64,000 nt of DNA from JBCBGF01 sp039193455 (GTDB taxonomy: Bacteria > Pseudomonadota > Alphaproteobacteria > Rhodobacterales > Rhodobacteraceae), in the NCBI GenBank assembly GCA_039193455.1, contig JBCCWO010000010.1, positions 70,142 through 134,141 of the forward strand, given 5' to 3'. Under the pieces are notes generated by a model. That model ran no database searches. It saw nothing but the letters and a program-made list of their open reading frames with translations, and was not told the DNA's origin. Below, piece after piece: positions 62,798 to 64,000 of the stretch (positions are counted from its first letter, which is position 1; each line of letters starts with the position of its first letter). The position numbers were made by a program, and so were the translations under genes.

Positions 62798-63091
62798 TCT
62801 CCGAGTGACCGGGGGCCCTGCAACGAAACGGTCATAGCGCTCAATCCAGACTAACAAAGAACTCCAAAGATGAACTGGCGAGCGCCAGAAAAACCGGAAG
62901 AGGAAGCCCTCATCGATGGCCGGGAAACGCCGGCGTCACACTAGCGCTCTGGGTTCAGGATGCATTCCGGCTTGGACGTAACCTCAGTTCAGTGATGGTC
63001 GCGGGTCGATGGACATGACCCGAAATGCCAGCAAGATATAGACGACGCATTCTCGCAACTCAGTCCGCTGCAGCGCAGCTGCCGGCTGTAT
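62798..63091. other. Gap before the truncated transporter
   Basis: About 290 bases. The minus strand around 63100-63230 has a short protein-like stretch in one frame, broken further on; it may be part of a decayed gene. No feature is certain. Confidence 0.35.
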
Positions 63092-63751
63092 TTGCTGAGG
63101 AAGCCTCTTCATCCAATTGATGAGCAACTAGGTCGCGAATTGGGAGCCTCGTCGCAATCCCTGCTTCGAGAGAAACGCGGACTATTGCATCACGCAGCGC
63201 ACGGTCGGACTCAGTGGCCTGCGCGGCGAGTAATTTTCGCCATCGTGGCAGGCTTCATTGGTGTACTGCTCATTATCCAACCTGACACGTCGGGTCTTGC
63301 CCTCGGAACGCTCATGCCAATTCTCGCTGCAGCACTTTATGCCTGTGCCATGGCGCTCACTTCGGTCAAGTGCCGCGACGATGATCCATTCAGTTTGGCG
63401 CTTGTACTGAATGCTGCCTTCATCGTCAGTGGGGCTGCCCTTTGCGTCTTCGCGGGACAAGAGGGATCATTTATTCTCGGCCCATGGCAAACTGTGGACT
63501 TGCGGCTGCTGGGCACACTCGTGGCGCTCGCGGTGCTTATCTTGATCGGTAGTGTTGGAGCAACGGTTGCCTACCAACTCGGGCCACCCAATACAGTCGC
63601 AGCGTTCGACTATAGCTATCTAGTGTTCAGCTTGATCTGGGGCGGTTTATTCTTTGCGGAGTTGCCGAACACCTTGGGATTGATTGGCATTCTAGTGATT
63701 ATTGGGGCGGGTCTCTCGGCACTTCCGAGCCAAAGTCGGAGGACAAGTTGA
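63092..63751 (+). pseudogene. EamA/DMT-family transporter, N-terminally truncated
   Basis: From about residue 45 the protein is a normal drug/metabolite transporter: the end of EamA domain 1 (FAIVAGFIGVLLIIQPDTSG), then a full second EamA domain with five helices. The expected ~90 N-terminal residues (first three helices) are missing, and the 45 residues present before it are not membrane-like. Family members are ~290-300 residues; this has 219. It is probably a recombination or decay product. Confidence 0.7.
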
Positions 63752-64000
63752 TGGCTTGAGATCTGCAAGAGCCGATATTGGCCCTGCTGCTCCGAATTCA
63801 CACTTTGTCCGCCAACCGAACTTCCGACGGCACTCCAGCCCGCTTGGGGGTGCTCGCGAGCGCAGCGAAGGTCGGCTTACCGCCGATTCTGTGGAAAAAC
63901 AACGTGATGCGAGTGCAGAAAGTGGAGCGCTGAACGGCACGAGCGCGCCTTTCTGGTCAGGCCTGTCGTGGATGCTGCGGTGCAGGAAAGATCTTCGCCA

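Overview
The window looks like chromosome (or large-replicon) DNA from an alphaproteobacterium, most likely a marine Rhodobacteraceae/Roseobacter-group organism. Reasons: it is GC-rich, operons are tightly packed with many ATGA/TGATG/GTGA stop-start overlaps, GTG and TTG starts are frequent, TRAP and sugar ABC transporters are abundant, and DUF1127, DUF1826 and DUF6525 small proteins are present. No rRNA, tRNA, CRISPR array or intact insertion sequence was seen.

Layout. 1-3444 (minus): a very large modular extracellular glycoside-hydrolase-like protein that runs off the left edge and carries a frameshift. 4074-7911 (plus): a lipoprotein alpha/beta hydrolase, a FAD amine/amino-acid oxidase, a uronate-dehydrogenase-like SDR and a GNAT protein cut by a stop codon. 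7973-14618: a zinc-homeostasis locus, with zur-znuC-znuB facing znuA, then two COG0523 GTPases, DUF1826 and DUF6525. Zur-box-like palindromes lie in both control regions. 14626-15583: a DUF1127 protein and an Lrp/AsnC regulator. 15647-24067 (minus): a LacI-controlled sugar ABC operon with a GH32/43-like hydrolase and two dehydrogenases. 24406-31864 (plus): TetR, a TRAP transporter, cyclase, BKACE and OsmC genes, followed by a cobalt-type nitrile hydratase with its accessory protein. 32020-33419: an FkbM methyltransferase and a YceI protein.

33542-41927 (plus) is a nine-gene run: EEP phosphatase, CDP-alcohol phosphatidyltransferase, membrane sulfatase-fold enzyme, YbhN-like membrane protein, Tat-type binding protein, ABC ATPase, a double-length fused permease and a GT4 glycosyltransferase. 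It reads as an uncharacterised lipid or glycoconjugate module with a dedicated importer.

43970-57115 holds what may be one redox-signalling system: a VTT-domain membrane protein, an OmpR regulator with a hybrid kinase, a DUF1127 protein, a cysteine synthase-glutaredoxin fusion with a PLP decarboxylase, then OsmC, a 48-residue peptide, two flavoproteins, a truncated haemoglobin, a PAS-cyclase with altered catalytic residues and a second related histidine kinase. A GTTTCArTTG-type element recurs in three of its control regions. I consider this region and the 33.5-41.9 kb cluster the best candidates for undescribed systems.

57116-64000 is looser, with longer gene-poor gaps, a paired ABM-domain gene set with its TetR regulator, a PEP-mutase-like enzyme, two related small proteins of unknown family, an XRE regulator and an N-terminally truncated EamA transporter. 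It resembles an accessory or decaying region. Three apparent single-base frameshifts (near 1810, 37574 and 43405) all fall in homopolymers, so sequencing error must be considered for them.
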